From Clostridia bacterium (GTDB lineage Bacteria; Bacillota; Clostridia; Oscillospirales; CAG-272): a stretch of DNA of 13,816 bases. A program made the position numbers and the translations under genes. Where the stretch lies: assembly GCA_900753295.1 (NCBI GenBank), contig CAADYQ010000172.1, forward strand, positions 1 to 13,816, in the 5' to 3' direction. Below the pieces are notes generated by a model, which made no database searches, was not told the DNA's origin, and worked only from the letters and a program-made list of their open reading frames with translations. Below are positions 5,922 to 13,729 of the stretch, piece after piece. How positions within the stretch are numbered: the first letter of the stretch is position 1; every line of letters starts with the position of its first letter.

Positions 5922-8618
5922 ATGCTAACATTAAAGGAGATAAGAAAAAGCTATGTCACGGGAGACACGACCGTTGAGGCGCTGAAGGGCGTGTCGCTCT
6001 CCTTCCGCGACAGCGAGTTCGTGTCCGTTCTCGGTCCCTCGGGCTGTGGAAAGACGACGCTGCTGAACATCATAGGCGGACTTGACAGATACACATCCGG
6101 TCAGCTCGAAATAAACGGCAAGCCGACCGATTCGTTTTCCGACCGTGAATGGGATGCTTACCGCAACCATTCGGTTGGTTTTGTTTTTCAGAGCTACAAC
6201 CTGATCCCGCATCAGTCCGTGCTCTCAAACGTAGAGCTTGCCCTGACGATATCCGGCGTTGACCGCGCCGAACGGCGCCGCCGTGCCAAGGCGGTGCTTG
6301 AGCGCGTAGGACTCGGCGATCAGCTTGAAAAAAAGCCCAACCAGATGTCGGGCGGTCAGATGCAACGTGTGGCGATAGCGCGTGCGCTCGTGAACGATCC
6401 GGACATTCTGCTGGCAGACGAGCCGACGGGCGCGCTCGACTCCGAGACGAGCGTACAGGTAATGGAGCTTTTGAAGGAGGTCGCACGCGACCGCCTTGTA
6501 ATAATGGTCACGCACAACCCGGAGCTTGCCGAGAGGTATTCGACGCGGCTCGTCCGACTGCTTGACGGCAGGATAATCGACGATTCAGACCCCTACGAGC
6601 CGTCGGCGGACGAAAAGCGGCGCTCCGATGAAAAGCGCGCGGGAAGCGACGCAAAAAAGAGCGCACGCCAGAGCGGAAAGACATCTATGTCCTTCCTCAC
6701 GGCGCTGTCGCTCTCGCTGAACAACCTTATGACCAAAAAAGCGCGCACACTGCTGACTTCATTCGCGGGAAGCATCGGCATTATCGGCATTGCGCTGATA
6801 CTGTCGCTCCAGACCGGCATTCAGGCGTATATTTCGCGAATGCAGGAGGATACTCTTTCCTCTTACCCGATAACGATAGAGGCGGAAAGCGTTGACATGA
6901 CGAGCCTTATCGCCTCGATACGCGGGAGCCGTCCGGACGGCGACGACATAGATCACGAGGACGGCAAGATATATGCCAACAATATCTATACAGAGCTTGT
7001 CAACACGATGCTCTCCGAGATACGCTCAAACGACCTCGTGGCATTCAAAAAAATACTCGACGACCCGGACAACGAATTTGCGCAGTACGTATCATCGGTA
7101 AAATACACGTATGATATCGACCTCAACGTTTACAGGACCGACACCGCGGAAGGACTTATAAAGGTAAATCCCAGCCCCCTGCTTGCGGAAATGATGTCAT
7201 CCGCCGGCGCGTCTCTCACACAGGAGATGAGCGGCATGGCATCCACCATGTACCGCATGAATGTGTGGGAGGAGATGATCGACGATGAAGAGCTGATGCA
7301 CGCGCAGTACGACTGCATTGCGGGACGCTGGCCCGAAAAATACAATGAGGTCATGATAGTCGTTGACAAAAACAACTCGGTAAGCGACCTTGTGCTTTAT
7401 ACCCTCGGCATAAAGGATCAGGCGGAAGCCGTAAAGATGTTTGAGCAGATGATGCGCGGCGAAAAGATAGAGACCTCCGACTCGGTATACTCATATGAAG
7501 ATTTTCTCGGGCTCAAATTCACTATGCTGACAACGCCGGACGGCTACGCGTACAACGAGAAAAGCGGCATCTGGGAGGATATCAGCGGAGAGGGCGACAA
7601 GAACGGCGAAAAGAACACCGAACGGCTCGAAGCGGCGCTCGCCGAACGCGGCGTTGAGCTGAATGTTGTCGGAATAATACGTCCGAGCGCAGAGGCGGTA
7701 GCTTCCTCGATAGGCGGCTCGGTGGTCTACACATCGGCTCTCACGCGCGAATATATAAAGCTCACCGAGAACAGCGCGGTCATAAAGGCGCAGATAGCCG
7801 ATCCGGACACCGATATCCTCACCGGTATTCCATTTTCACGTTCTGAAGGCTCGGAGGTGACGATAGAGGACGTCATGGCATATATTGCCACGCTCCCCGA
7901 GGAACAGCGCGCCCAGCTTGAAGGATATATCGCCACAATGACAGAGGAGCAGGTGGTGGCTATGTTCAAGCAGTATATTCCGACGACGGACGCTACCTAC
8001 GAGGGCAACCTGAAAAAACTCGGCAGGGCTGCGCTCGACTCGCCGAAAACGATAAGCATTTACGCAAAAACGTTCAGCGACAAGGATAAAATATCCGAGC
8101 TGATAGAAGCCTATAACAAAAAGGTAGAGGATGAGGGGCACGACGAGCTTACGATAAAATATACCGACTATGTAAAGCTGCTCATGTCCTCCATTACCAC
8201 GGTCATCGACGTCATCTCGGGTATCCTTATCGCCTTTGTTGCGATATCTCTTGTGGTGTCTTCGATAATGATCGGAATAATCACGTATATATCGGTGCTC
8301 GAACGCACAAAGGAGATCGGCATCCTTCGCGCCATGGGCGCATCGAAGCAGGATGTATCCCGCGTGTTCAATGCCGAGACCTTTATCGTGGGCAGCGTTT
8401 CCGGTGTGATCGGTATCGGCATAACGCTAATATTGCTGATACCCACAAATATTGCGATCCACCATTTCTCCGGCATGGAGAACATCGGCGCGGTCCTTCC
8501 GCTTCTCGGCTCGCTCGGGCTTATCGCGATAAGCATCCTCATGACGCTTATTGCGGGACTTCTCCCTTCCCGCCTTGCGGCTAAAAAGGATCCCGTCATA
8601 GCTCTCAGAAGCGAATAA
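5922..8618 (+). CDS. MacB-like ABC transporter, ATPase fused to FtsX-type permease
   Basis: A single 898-residue polypeptide joining an ABC ATPase to a MacB/FtsX-type permease. Members of this family export lipids or peptides, or transmit mechanical signals; the substrate here is unknown. The ATPase has Walker A GPSGCGKTT (38-46), Q-loop FVFQSYNL (Gln90), signature MSGGQ (142-146), Walker B ILLADEP (Asp166-Glu167) and the switch His198. A charged linker (about 226-255) leads to the first membrane segment (about 278-298). A large extracytoplasmic part of roughly 450 residues follows, then three C-terminal membrane segments (about 756-785, 815-840 and 855-880) containing the typical ERTKEIGILRAMGAS cytoplasmic loop. 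The ATG at 5922 lies 4 bases after GGAGGT, and a TTG at 5919 is too close to that site. No adaptor, response regulator or sensor kinase lies next to it. It ends at a long terminator hairpin. Confidence 0.92.
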   Translation: MLTLKEIRKSYVTGDTTVEALKGVSLSFRDSEFVSVLGPSGCGKTTLLNIIGGLDRYTSGQLEINGKPTDSFSDREWDAYRNHSVGFVFQSYNLIPHQSVLSNVELALTISGVDRAERRRRAKAVLERVGLGDQLEKKPNQMSGGQMQRVAIARALVNDPDILLADEPTGALDSETSVQVMELLKEVARDRLVIMVTHNPELAERYSTRLVRLLDGRIIDDSDPYEPSADEKRRSDEKRAGSDAKKSARQSGKTSMSFLTALSLSLNNLMTKKARTLLTSFAGSIGIIGIALILSLQTGIQAYISRMQEDTLSSYPITIEAESVDMTSLIASIRGSRPDGDDIDHEDGKIYANNIYTELVNTMLSEIRSNDLVAFKKILDDPDNEFAQYVSSVKYTYDIDLNVYRTDTAEGLIKVNPSPLLAEMMSSAGASLTQEMSGMASTMYRMNVWEEMIDDEELMHAQYDCIAGRWPEKYNEVMIVVDKNNSVSDLVLYTLGIKDQAEAVKMFEQMMRGEKIETSDSVYSYEDFLGLKFTMLTTPDGYAYNEKSGIWEDISGEGDKNGEKNTERLEAALAERGVELNVVGIIRPSAEAVASSIGGSVVYTSALTREYIKLTENSAVIKAQIADPDTDILTGIPFSRSEGSEVTIEDVMAYIATLPEEQRAQLEGYIATMTEEQVVAMFKQYIPTTDATYEGNLKKLGRAALDSPKTISIYAKTFSDKDKISELIEAYNKKVEDEGHDELTIKYTDYVKLLMSSITTVIDVISGILIAFVAISLVVSSIMIGIITYISVLERTKEIGILRAMGASKQDVSRVFNAETFIVGSVSGVIGIGITLILLIPTNIAIHHFSGMENIGAVLPLLGSLGLIAISILMTLIAGLLPSRLAAKKDPVIALRSE

Positions 8619-8633
8619 AACACACAAACATTT

Positions 8634-8671
8634 TTCAGGGTGTGCTTCGCCGCAGCGAAGCACACCCTGAA
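8634..8671. terminator. Long terminator hairpin between convergent genes
   Basis: A 17-bp perfect stem (8634-8650 with 8655-8671) closed by a CGCA tetraloop lies 16 bases after the ABC gene stop and before the 3' end of the opposing DUF3267 gene. The plus-strand tail is CTTTATTAT, only moderately T-rich. It probably ends the ABC transcript and may also stop the opposing one. Confidence 0.75.
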
Positions 8672-8724
8672 CTTTATTATATACAATTTTCATTAAAGCC
8701 GAACGGCTGTGGCCGGCTCGCCGC

Positions 8725-9336
8725 TCACTGCTTCACGTAGAATGTCTGGCGCGGTCCGGTGTCGTTCATAAGCGTATCCGGCGAGCGGAACTTTACCGCA
8801 AACAGCCATGCATCGTAAAGATCGCCCACGCAGCCGCCGAGATGCAAGGCAAGCATTATGCCCGCCAAAATACGGTCAAGTCCGCTCCGGCACACAAGCA
8901 TAGGGATGAGAAACACCGGAATAAAGACGCAGAATGGAGCCAGCAGCGCGATAAGAGCCGTGCGGCGGTAAACATAAATATCCGGAACGCCGCAATATGC
9001 CACCGACAGTGTAAAACCGAATTTTAGCTTTTGCCGTGTTATCAGCCAATATGCCGCGCCGTGAGTCAGCTCGTGCAGGACGAGATACGCCACGATGGTC
9101 ACTATGAATATCAGATACCGCGAGAGTATATTTTCAAACACACCGGAAACATCCGCGCTTCCGTCCTTTATGCCGTCGAGCGGCCGCAGGATGACCCAGA
9201 ACAGCGCGATCGCCGCAACGGTAACGATGATATTCGCCACATTCATTGCAAGAACGGTTTTTTTGTTATCCTTGGCATCAAAAACGTATGCGGCGCGGTA
9301 GCCCTCCGGCAATGATGTCTCAAATGTTTTTTTCAT
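8725..9336 (-). CDS. DUF3267 membrane protein, putative zincin metallopeptidase
   Basis: A 203-residue membrane protein of the DUF3267 family, predicted zinc peptidases that are poorly characterised. Hydrophobic segments lie at about 28-50, 73-90, 125-145 and 155-170. The zinc motif HELTH (88-92) lies at the end of the second segment. A later HLGGCVGDLYD stretch could supply the third metal ligand, as in intramembrane zincins. The C-terminal GPRQTFYV is also typical of the family. The ATG shares four bases (ATGA, 9333-9336) with the stop of the upstream GH2 gene, and GGAG lies 6 bases ahead, so the two are translationally coupled and co-transcribed. Why a membrane protease should be coupled to a cytoplasmic glycosidase is not evident. 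Substrate is unknown. Confidence 0.85.
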   Translation of the reverse strand: MKKTFETSLPEGYRAAYVFDAKDNKKTVLAMNVANIIVTVAAIALFWVILRPLDGIKDGSADVSGVFENILSRYLIFIVTIVAYLVLHELTHGAAYWLITRQKLKFGFTLSVAYCGVPDIYVYRRTALIALLAPFCVFIPVFLIPMLVCRSGLDRILAGIMLALHLGGCVGDLYDAWLFAVKFRSPDTLMNDTGPRQTFYVKQ

Positions 9337-11111
9337 TTTTTCTCCGGAGCTTCCGCATCGTTCTTCTCAATCGCGGCGGTGCGCGTGTTTATTTCGCGGA
9401 AGATCGCCGGATCGAATTTGAACTTGCGGTCATAAGTCATAAGTCCGTTCTTTTCCTGCTCCACATCGTAAAGCTGGGTGTAGCAGAAGCCGAGAATGTA
9501 TTCATTGTCAAGCAGTGCGTCGGTAAGTCCGCGGTAGCGGGCAATGAACTCCTCCTCGGTGGCGGGTCCCTTACCATAGCCCCAGCCCGCTTTGCCCTCT
9601 GGCATCCAGCCTATTCCGCCGTATTCGCTGACAAAAACGGGCAGCTTGCCGTCGTATTTCTGTCTGTTTCTGCGCGCGGCATTGCGCTGTATCTGGTCGT
9701 TGATGATACCCTCGGGGATCTTATCGTAATATGTGCGGAAAAGCTCGGGGTTCTGCTCGTAATCGTGTACGTCGAAAATATCTGTTTCGACATGATAGTT
9801 TCCGCTCGTATCTATTACGGGACGTGTGGGATCGAGCGCTTTTGTTACACGGTAGACCGTTGAAAGCACGCTGTTATCCTGCGCTCTGCCGGCGTAGTCC
9901 CATGTTTCGTTGAAGGGGCACCACCCGATCACAGACGGATGACTGTAATCGCGTGCGACAGCCTCGAGCCATTCCGGGAGGAAGTGCTGTATCTGTCCCG
10001 CCTCCGAAACATTGAGTCCCCAGTTTGCATGCTCGCCCCAGCAAAGGTAGCCGAGCTTATCCGCCCAGTAAAGGAAGCGCGGTTCAAACACCTTTTCGTG
10101 AAGTCTGGCGCCATTGAAGCCCAGCTCCATTGATTTTTCTATATCGCCGCGCAGGTCGTCGTCCGTCGGCGCGGTGTAGATCCCGTCGGGATAAAAGCCC
10201 TGGTCAAGTACCCATCTGCCAAATACGACTCTGCCGTTGAGCCTGAGAACGCGCCCGTCAAGGCTGACGCTGCGCAGTCCGAAATAGCTTTCGGCGCTGT
10301 CAAGCACTGCTCCGTTGCGGCGCACCTCAACGCTTACGTCGTAAAGATTGCCCTCTCCGACATCCCAAAGATGACACTCGGAGAGCGGGATGGCAATGTT
10401 GACCGTGCGTGCAGTGATGCCCGCAACGTCGGCGCGTCCTACCTCTCTGCCGTCAAACGACACGCGTACCGAAAGCTCCGCACCGCGGAAATCGCCCTCA
10501 AGCACAAAGCCCGCCGAGACGGATACCGACGGCACGTCGGGTGTGAATTTTATTTCCTTTATGTAGCAATCGCCAACTGCTTCGAGCCACACAGTCTGCC
10601 AGATACCGGTCGTGCGGGTATAGAAGCAACCGTAGGAATTATATTTTGCGCTTTGCTTGCCGGCAGGCTGATTATGCGCACGGACATCGTCATATGCGCA
10701 AAGCGATATCATATCGCCGTCCCACGTGAGAAATTCCGTTATATCGGCAGAAAACGGCGTGTAGCCGCCGCGATGCTCACAAACGCGGGTGCCGTTTACA
10801 AAGACGATCGCATGATAATCGACAGCCCCGAAATGCAGGATGATGCGTTTGCCGCGCCACTCCGCAGGGATATCGACCGCGCGTTTATACCACACGGAAG
10901 CGATAAAATCTCTGTTTCCGATACCGGAAAGGCGGCTTTCGGGACAAAAAGGAACATTTATTTTACCGTTTAAGGTATAGTCGTTGGCATAAAAGCCACG
11001 CTCCATGCCGCTTTGGGCGTTGTCGGCTTCAAACTGCCACTCACCGTTAAGGCAGAGCCATTCCTTACGCACGAGCTGGGGGCGCGGGTATTCGTTTCTG
11101 GGAACCGTCAT
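9333..11111 (-). CDS. Glycoside hydrolase family 2 protein (beta-galactosidase/glucuronidase-like)
   Basis: A 592-residue family 2 glycosidase, a retaining enzyme with a sugar-binding jelly roll (about 1-180, opening RPQLVRKEWLCLNGEWQFEAD), an immunoglobulin-like domain (about 180-285) and a TIM barrel (about 285-590). The acid/base is Glu402 in WCPFNETWD, and the nucleophile is probably Glu496 in VFVSEYGGIGW. There is no signal peptide, so it works in the cytoplasm on imported oligosaccharides. At about 590 residues it resembles the compact beta-glucuronidase-like members rather than the 1000-residue LacZ type. The substrate could be a beta-galactoside, a beta-glucuronide or an arabinose-containing glycan. 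The divergent GH127 gene hints at plant-derived material, but that is inference. AAGGAG stands 9 bases before the ATG. It is the first gene of a two-gene operon with the DUF3267 gene. Confidence 0.9.
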   Translation of the reverse strand: MTVPRNEYPRPQLVRKEWLCLNGEWQFEADNAQSGMERGFYANDYTLNGKINVPFCPESRLSGIGNRDFIASVWYKRAVDIPAEWRGKRIILHFGAVDYHAIVFVNGTRVCEHRGGYTPFSADITEFLTWDGDMISLCAYDDVRAHNQPAGKQSAKYNSYGCFYTRTTGIWQTVWLEAVGDCYIKEIKFTPDVPSVSVSAGFVLEGDFRGAELSVRVSFDGREVGRADVAGITARTVNIAIPLSECHLWDVGEGNLYDVSVEVRRNGAVLDSAESYFGLRSVSLDGRVLRLNGRVVFGRWVLDQGFYPDGIYTAPTDDDLRGDIEKSMELGFNGARLHEKVFEPRFLYWADKLGYLCWGEHANWGLNVSEAGQIQHFLPEWLEAVARDYSHPSVIGWCPFNETWDYAGRAQDNSVLSTVYRVTKALDPTRPVIDTSGNYHVETDIFDVHDYEQNPELFRTYYDKIPEGIINDQIQRNAARRNRQKYDGKLPVFVSEYGGIGWMPEGKAGWGYGKGPATEEEFIARYRGLTDALLDNEYILGFCYTQLYDVEQEKNGLMTYDRKFKFDPAIFREINTRTAAIEKNDAEAPEKK

Positions 11112-11204
11112 ATCATTGGTCTCCTTTTGCTTTCAAGTTTATATTTTCATCAGCGCGGATCATTCAAGGCAGATGCAGTACATCCTTAAATCGATCTGAT
11201 ATTT

Positions 11205-11232
11205 ATTATAACATATTATTTTCAAAGGTCAA
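11205..11232 (-). promoter_or_regulatory. Sigma-A promoter of the GH2-DUF3267 operon
   Basis: On the minus strand there is TTGACC (11232-11227), 16 bases, then TATAAT (11210-11205) preceded by TGT (extended -10). A leader of roughly 90 bases precedes the GH2 start. No recognised operator was identified. Confidence 0.78.
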
Positions 11233-11322
11233 CGGTTTTCGGGAAAAAGCGCAGAAAAAAATACCGCCGTCAGCCGTGCGGTCAAAAAAGTATCTATGGC
11301 ATACAAATTTGCGTTTTTGTTA

Positions 11323-11351
11323 TTGAAACGGCAGGGGTTTTCTGATATAAT
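11323..11351 (+). promoter_or_regulatory. Sigma-A promoter of the yccF-GH127 unit
   Basis: TTGAAA (11323-11328), 17 bases, then TATAAT (11346-11351) preceded by TGA. It is almost identical in design to the promoter at 4511-4539. It diverges from the GH2 promoter with about 90 bases between the two -35 boxes, a natural place for a shared regulator. A CAAATTTG palindrome lies at 11304-11311. Confidence 0.85.
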
Positions 11352-11386
11352 ATTAAGCAATACATAAAGTAAGGAAGCGTATACTT

Positions 11387-11746
11387 ATGAGCACACTCGG
11401 AAATATTCTTTGGTTCATATTCGGCGGACTTGCGGGCGGACTCGGCTACGTGCTTGCGGGATGTCTCTGGTGCATCACCATAATTGGGATACCGGTCGGA
11501 CTACAGTGCTTCAAGCTTGCGGGAGTCGCGTTTTTCCCCTTCGGGAAGCAGATAAACTACGGCGGAGGAGGATTTTCCTTTATCGTAAACATCCTTTGGA
11601 TAGTTCTCTTCGGCTGGGAAATGGCGATAGGATATCTTCTCCTCGGGCTTCTCTGGTGTATCACGATAGTCGGCATCCCCGTAGGCAAACAGTGCTTCAA
11701 GCTGGCTAAGCTCTCTCTCATGCCCTTCGGCACAACGATCTCATGA
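11387..11746 (+). CDS. yccF: YccF-family small inner-membrane protein
   Basis: A 119-residue membrane protein of the YccF (DUF307) family; its biochemical role is unknown. It is built from two copies of one unit. The first half contains LWCITIIGIPVGLQCFKLA and ends in PFG. The second half contains LWCITIVGIPVGKQCFKLA and also ends in PFG. Each half has a hydrophobic stretch suited to membrane insertion, and the central GGGG (about 58-61) is a flexible joint. The length and both repeats match the family. AAGGAAG precedes the ATG at 11387. Its stop overlaps a possible ATG of the next gene (ATGA, 11743-11746), so yccF and the GH127 gene are on one transcript from the promoter at 11323-11351. That link to sugar metabolism may be positional only. 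Confidence 0.93.
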   Translation: MSTLGNILWFIFGGLAGGLGYVLAGCLWCITIIGIPVGLQCFKLAGVAFFPFGKQINYGGGGFSFIVNILWIVLFGWEMAIGYLLLGLLWCITIVGIPVGKQCFKLAKLSLMPFGTTIS

Positions 11747-11775
11747 CAGAAACAAAGGAAGGAACAATCGTAAAA

Positions 11776-13641
11776 ATGGAAAGATACAGCTTTATACCGT
11801 TTGAGCAGGTCGATCTTGCCGACGGCTTTTGGCGTGACAGATACGAGATCAACCGCTCGGTCTCGATGGAAAACGTAAAAAAACGCTTTGAGGAGACCGG
11901 GCGCATGGATGCGCTCAGATTCAATTTTCTCAAGACAGGCAAGCGCCCGCATATTTTTTATGATTCGGACGTTGCAAAATGGATGGAGGCTGTTGCGTAC
12001 CTTTACTCAAAGGACCGCGACTCTATGCGCGACGACATAGCGCTTTGCGAGGAGCTTATCGACTGTATGGAGCGCGCGCAACGTCCGGACGGATATCTCA
12101 ATTCAGCGCACCAGCAGTTGACTCCGGAGGGCATCTTCATGCACCGCAGCGAGCATGAGCTTTATTGCGCCGGACACCTCATTGAAGCGGCGATAGCATA
12201 TCATAAAGCCACGGGCAGGGCGCGTTTTCTGCGCATAATGGAGCGTTACTGCGACTGCATAGAACGCGCATTCATTACCGAAAAGACAGCCGCCTTCACA
12301 ACTCCGGGTCACGAGGAAATAGAGCTTGCCCTTATAAAGCTCTACCGCCATACCGGGAAGCGCAAATATCTTGACATGGCGCGCTTCTTCCTTGAGAACC
12401 GCGGCAAAGCCGAAAACGAAAAATATGCGCCGGACGACAATCCGCGCGGCTGTCAGGACGACGTTGATATTTACGGTCTGCGCGAGGCGAACGGGCACTG
12501 TGTACGTGCGCTTTACTATTACAGCGGGATCGCCGATCTTGCCGCCGAGACGGGCGACGAGCGTCTGCTTGCGAACCTGCGTTCGGTATTCGACGACATT
12601 ATCGGGCACAAAATGTATATAACCGGCGGGGTCGGCTCCGCGTACCGCGGAGAAGCGTTCACGGTGGCGTATGATCTGCCGAATTTCATGGCATACACGG
12701 AAAGCTGTGCGGCGCTTGCGATGGTCTTCTTCTGCGCGCGTATGCGTGAGCTTGACCGCGATGTGCGCTTCTCGCACACAGTTGAGCGCGTGCTTTTCAA
12801 CTCCGCACTTTCATCCACATCGCTTGACGGCAAGTCGTTTTTCTACACAAATCCGCTTGAAATTGCGCTTGATCAGTACGGTCGCGAGGTGGGATTGCCT
12901 GAAAAAAAGCGCGAGCGTTTGCCCGCGCCCGAGCGCGTTGAGGTTTTCAGTTGCTCCTGCTGCCCGCCCAACATCAATCGCTTCTTTGCGGAATTCGGAG
13001 GCTACATCTGCCTCTCCGAGGATGGGCATCTGACAGTGGACCAGTACATTCCCGCAGTGATACACAGCGATATCGGCACCGTAAGCATTTCGGGCGAATA
13101 CACCGCCGATGGGAAAATGACTGTGATCTCCGATGATTACAGCGCGGACGTGATCGCCCTGCGCGTTCCGGAATGGTGCCGCCGCGCCCCCGTATACCGG
13201 CTCAACGGCTCCGAGATAACGCCCGATGTGCATAACGGATATGCATATTTCAGCGTCGGCAAGCGCTTTACCGTTGAAGCGGACTTTCCCATAGAAGCGG
13301 CGTTTGTCGCTGCCGATCCTATGGTACGAGCCGATGCGGGGCGCGTGGCGCTCACGCGTGGACCGGTGGTGTACTGCATAGAAGGCGTTGACAACGGCAC
13401 GAGGCTGAACCAGATATCAGTCGATCCCGCGTCCGCGGCGTCCGCTGTGATCGGCAGCACCGACTTCTGCGGGGTGCCCGACATCACGCTCCCCGCGTTC
13501 CGTGACACCGCAAAGGCGGAAGGGCTTTACGTATCCGCCGACGCGATAAAAAAAGCGCCGATAAGCGCAAGATTCATTCCCTACTTTGCCTTTGCCAACC
13601 GCGGCAAAAGCGATATGCAGGTGTGGATCCGCCGGGCGTAA
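11776..13641 (+). CDS. Glycoside hydrolase family 127 beta-L-arabinofuranosidase
   Basis: A 621-residue GH127 enzyme, related to HypBA1 of Bifidobacterium longum, which releases L-arabinose from beta-L-arabinofuranosyl linkages of plant hydroxyproline-rich glycoproteins using a zinc-bound cysteine nucleophile. All key residues are visible: acid/base Glu293 in RGEAF, zinc ligands Glu309 and Cys311 in TESCAA, nucleophile Cys395 and ligand Cys396 in CSCCPPN. The gaps between them closely match the known enzyme (Glu322, Glu338, Cys340, Cys417, Cys418). The alpha/alpha-barrel covers about the first 420 residues, followed by beta-sandwich domains. There is no signal peptide, so it acts in the cytoplasm. 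The ATG at 11776 was chosen because AAGGAAGGA lies 12 bases before it. The alternative ATG at 11743 overlaps the yccF stop and would add 11 residues, but has no clear ribosome binding site. It ends at the tandem hairpins at 13658-13726. Confidence 0.92.
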   Translation: MERYSFIPFEQVDLADGFWRDRYEINRSVSMENVKKRFEETGRMDALRFNFLKTGKRPHIFYDSDVAKWMEAVAYLYSKDRDSMRDDIALCEELIDCMERAQRPDGYLNSAHQQLTPEGIFMHRSEHELYCAGHLIEAAIAYHKATGRARFLRIMERYCDCIERAFITEKTAAFTTPGHEEIELALIKLYRHTGKRKYLDMARFFLENRGKAENEKYAPDDNPRGCQDDVDIYGLREANGHCVRALYYYSGIADLAAETGDERLLANLRSVFDDIIGHKMYITGGVGSAYRGEAFTVAYDLPNFMAYTESCAALAMVFFCARMRELDRDVRFSHTVERVLFNSALSSTSLDGKSFFYTNPLEIALDQYGREVGLPEKKRERLPAPERVEVFSCSCCPPNINRFFAEFGGYICLSEDGHLTVDQYIPAVIHSDIGTVSISGEYTADGKMTVISDDYSADVIALRVPEWCRRAPVYRLNGSEITPDVHNGYAYFSVGKRFTVEADFPIEAAFVAADPMVRADAGRVALTRGPVVYCIEGVDNGTRLNQISVDPASAASAVIGSTDFCGVPDITLPAFRDTAKAEGLYVSADAIKKAPISARFIPYFAFANRGKSDMQVWIRRA

Positions 13642-13657
13642 AAGGTATATAGACATG

Positions 13658-13692
13658 GGGGCTGTTAAAAACTCGATGTTTTTTACAGCCCC
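13658..13692 (+). terminator. First terminator hairpin after the GH127 gene
   Basis: GGGGCTGT (13658-13665) pairs with ACAGCCCC (13685-13692). After one mismatch the stem continues as AAAAAC/GTTTTT around a small loop. It lies 16 bases after the stop. Confidence 0.7.
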
Positions 13693-13726
13693 TCAAAAAT
13701 GCCGGTCAGGATCCCGGCATTTTTGA
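13693..13726. terminator. Second terminator hairpin, directly adjacent
   Basis: A perfect 13-bp stem (13693-13705 with 13714-13726). Its A-run on the left and T-run on the right are part of the stem, the form typical of a bidirectional intrinsic terminator. It directly abuts the first hairpin. Confidence 0.8.
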
Positions 13727-13729
13727 TGC

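Noticed and set aside
11304..11311. CAAATTTG palindrome as an AraR or other sugar-regulator operator
   Set aside because: It is only 8 bases and does not match the longer AraR box; no catabolite-responsive element with correct spacing was found either.
12103..12777. 224-residue minus-strand frame inside the GH127 gene
   Set aside because: It lies wholly opposite conserved catalytic coding sequence of GH127 and shows no domain of its own.
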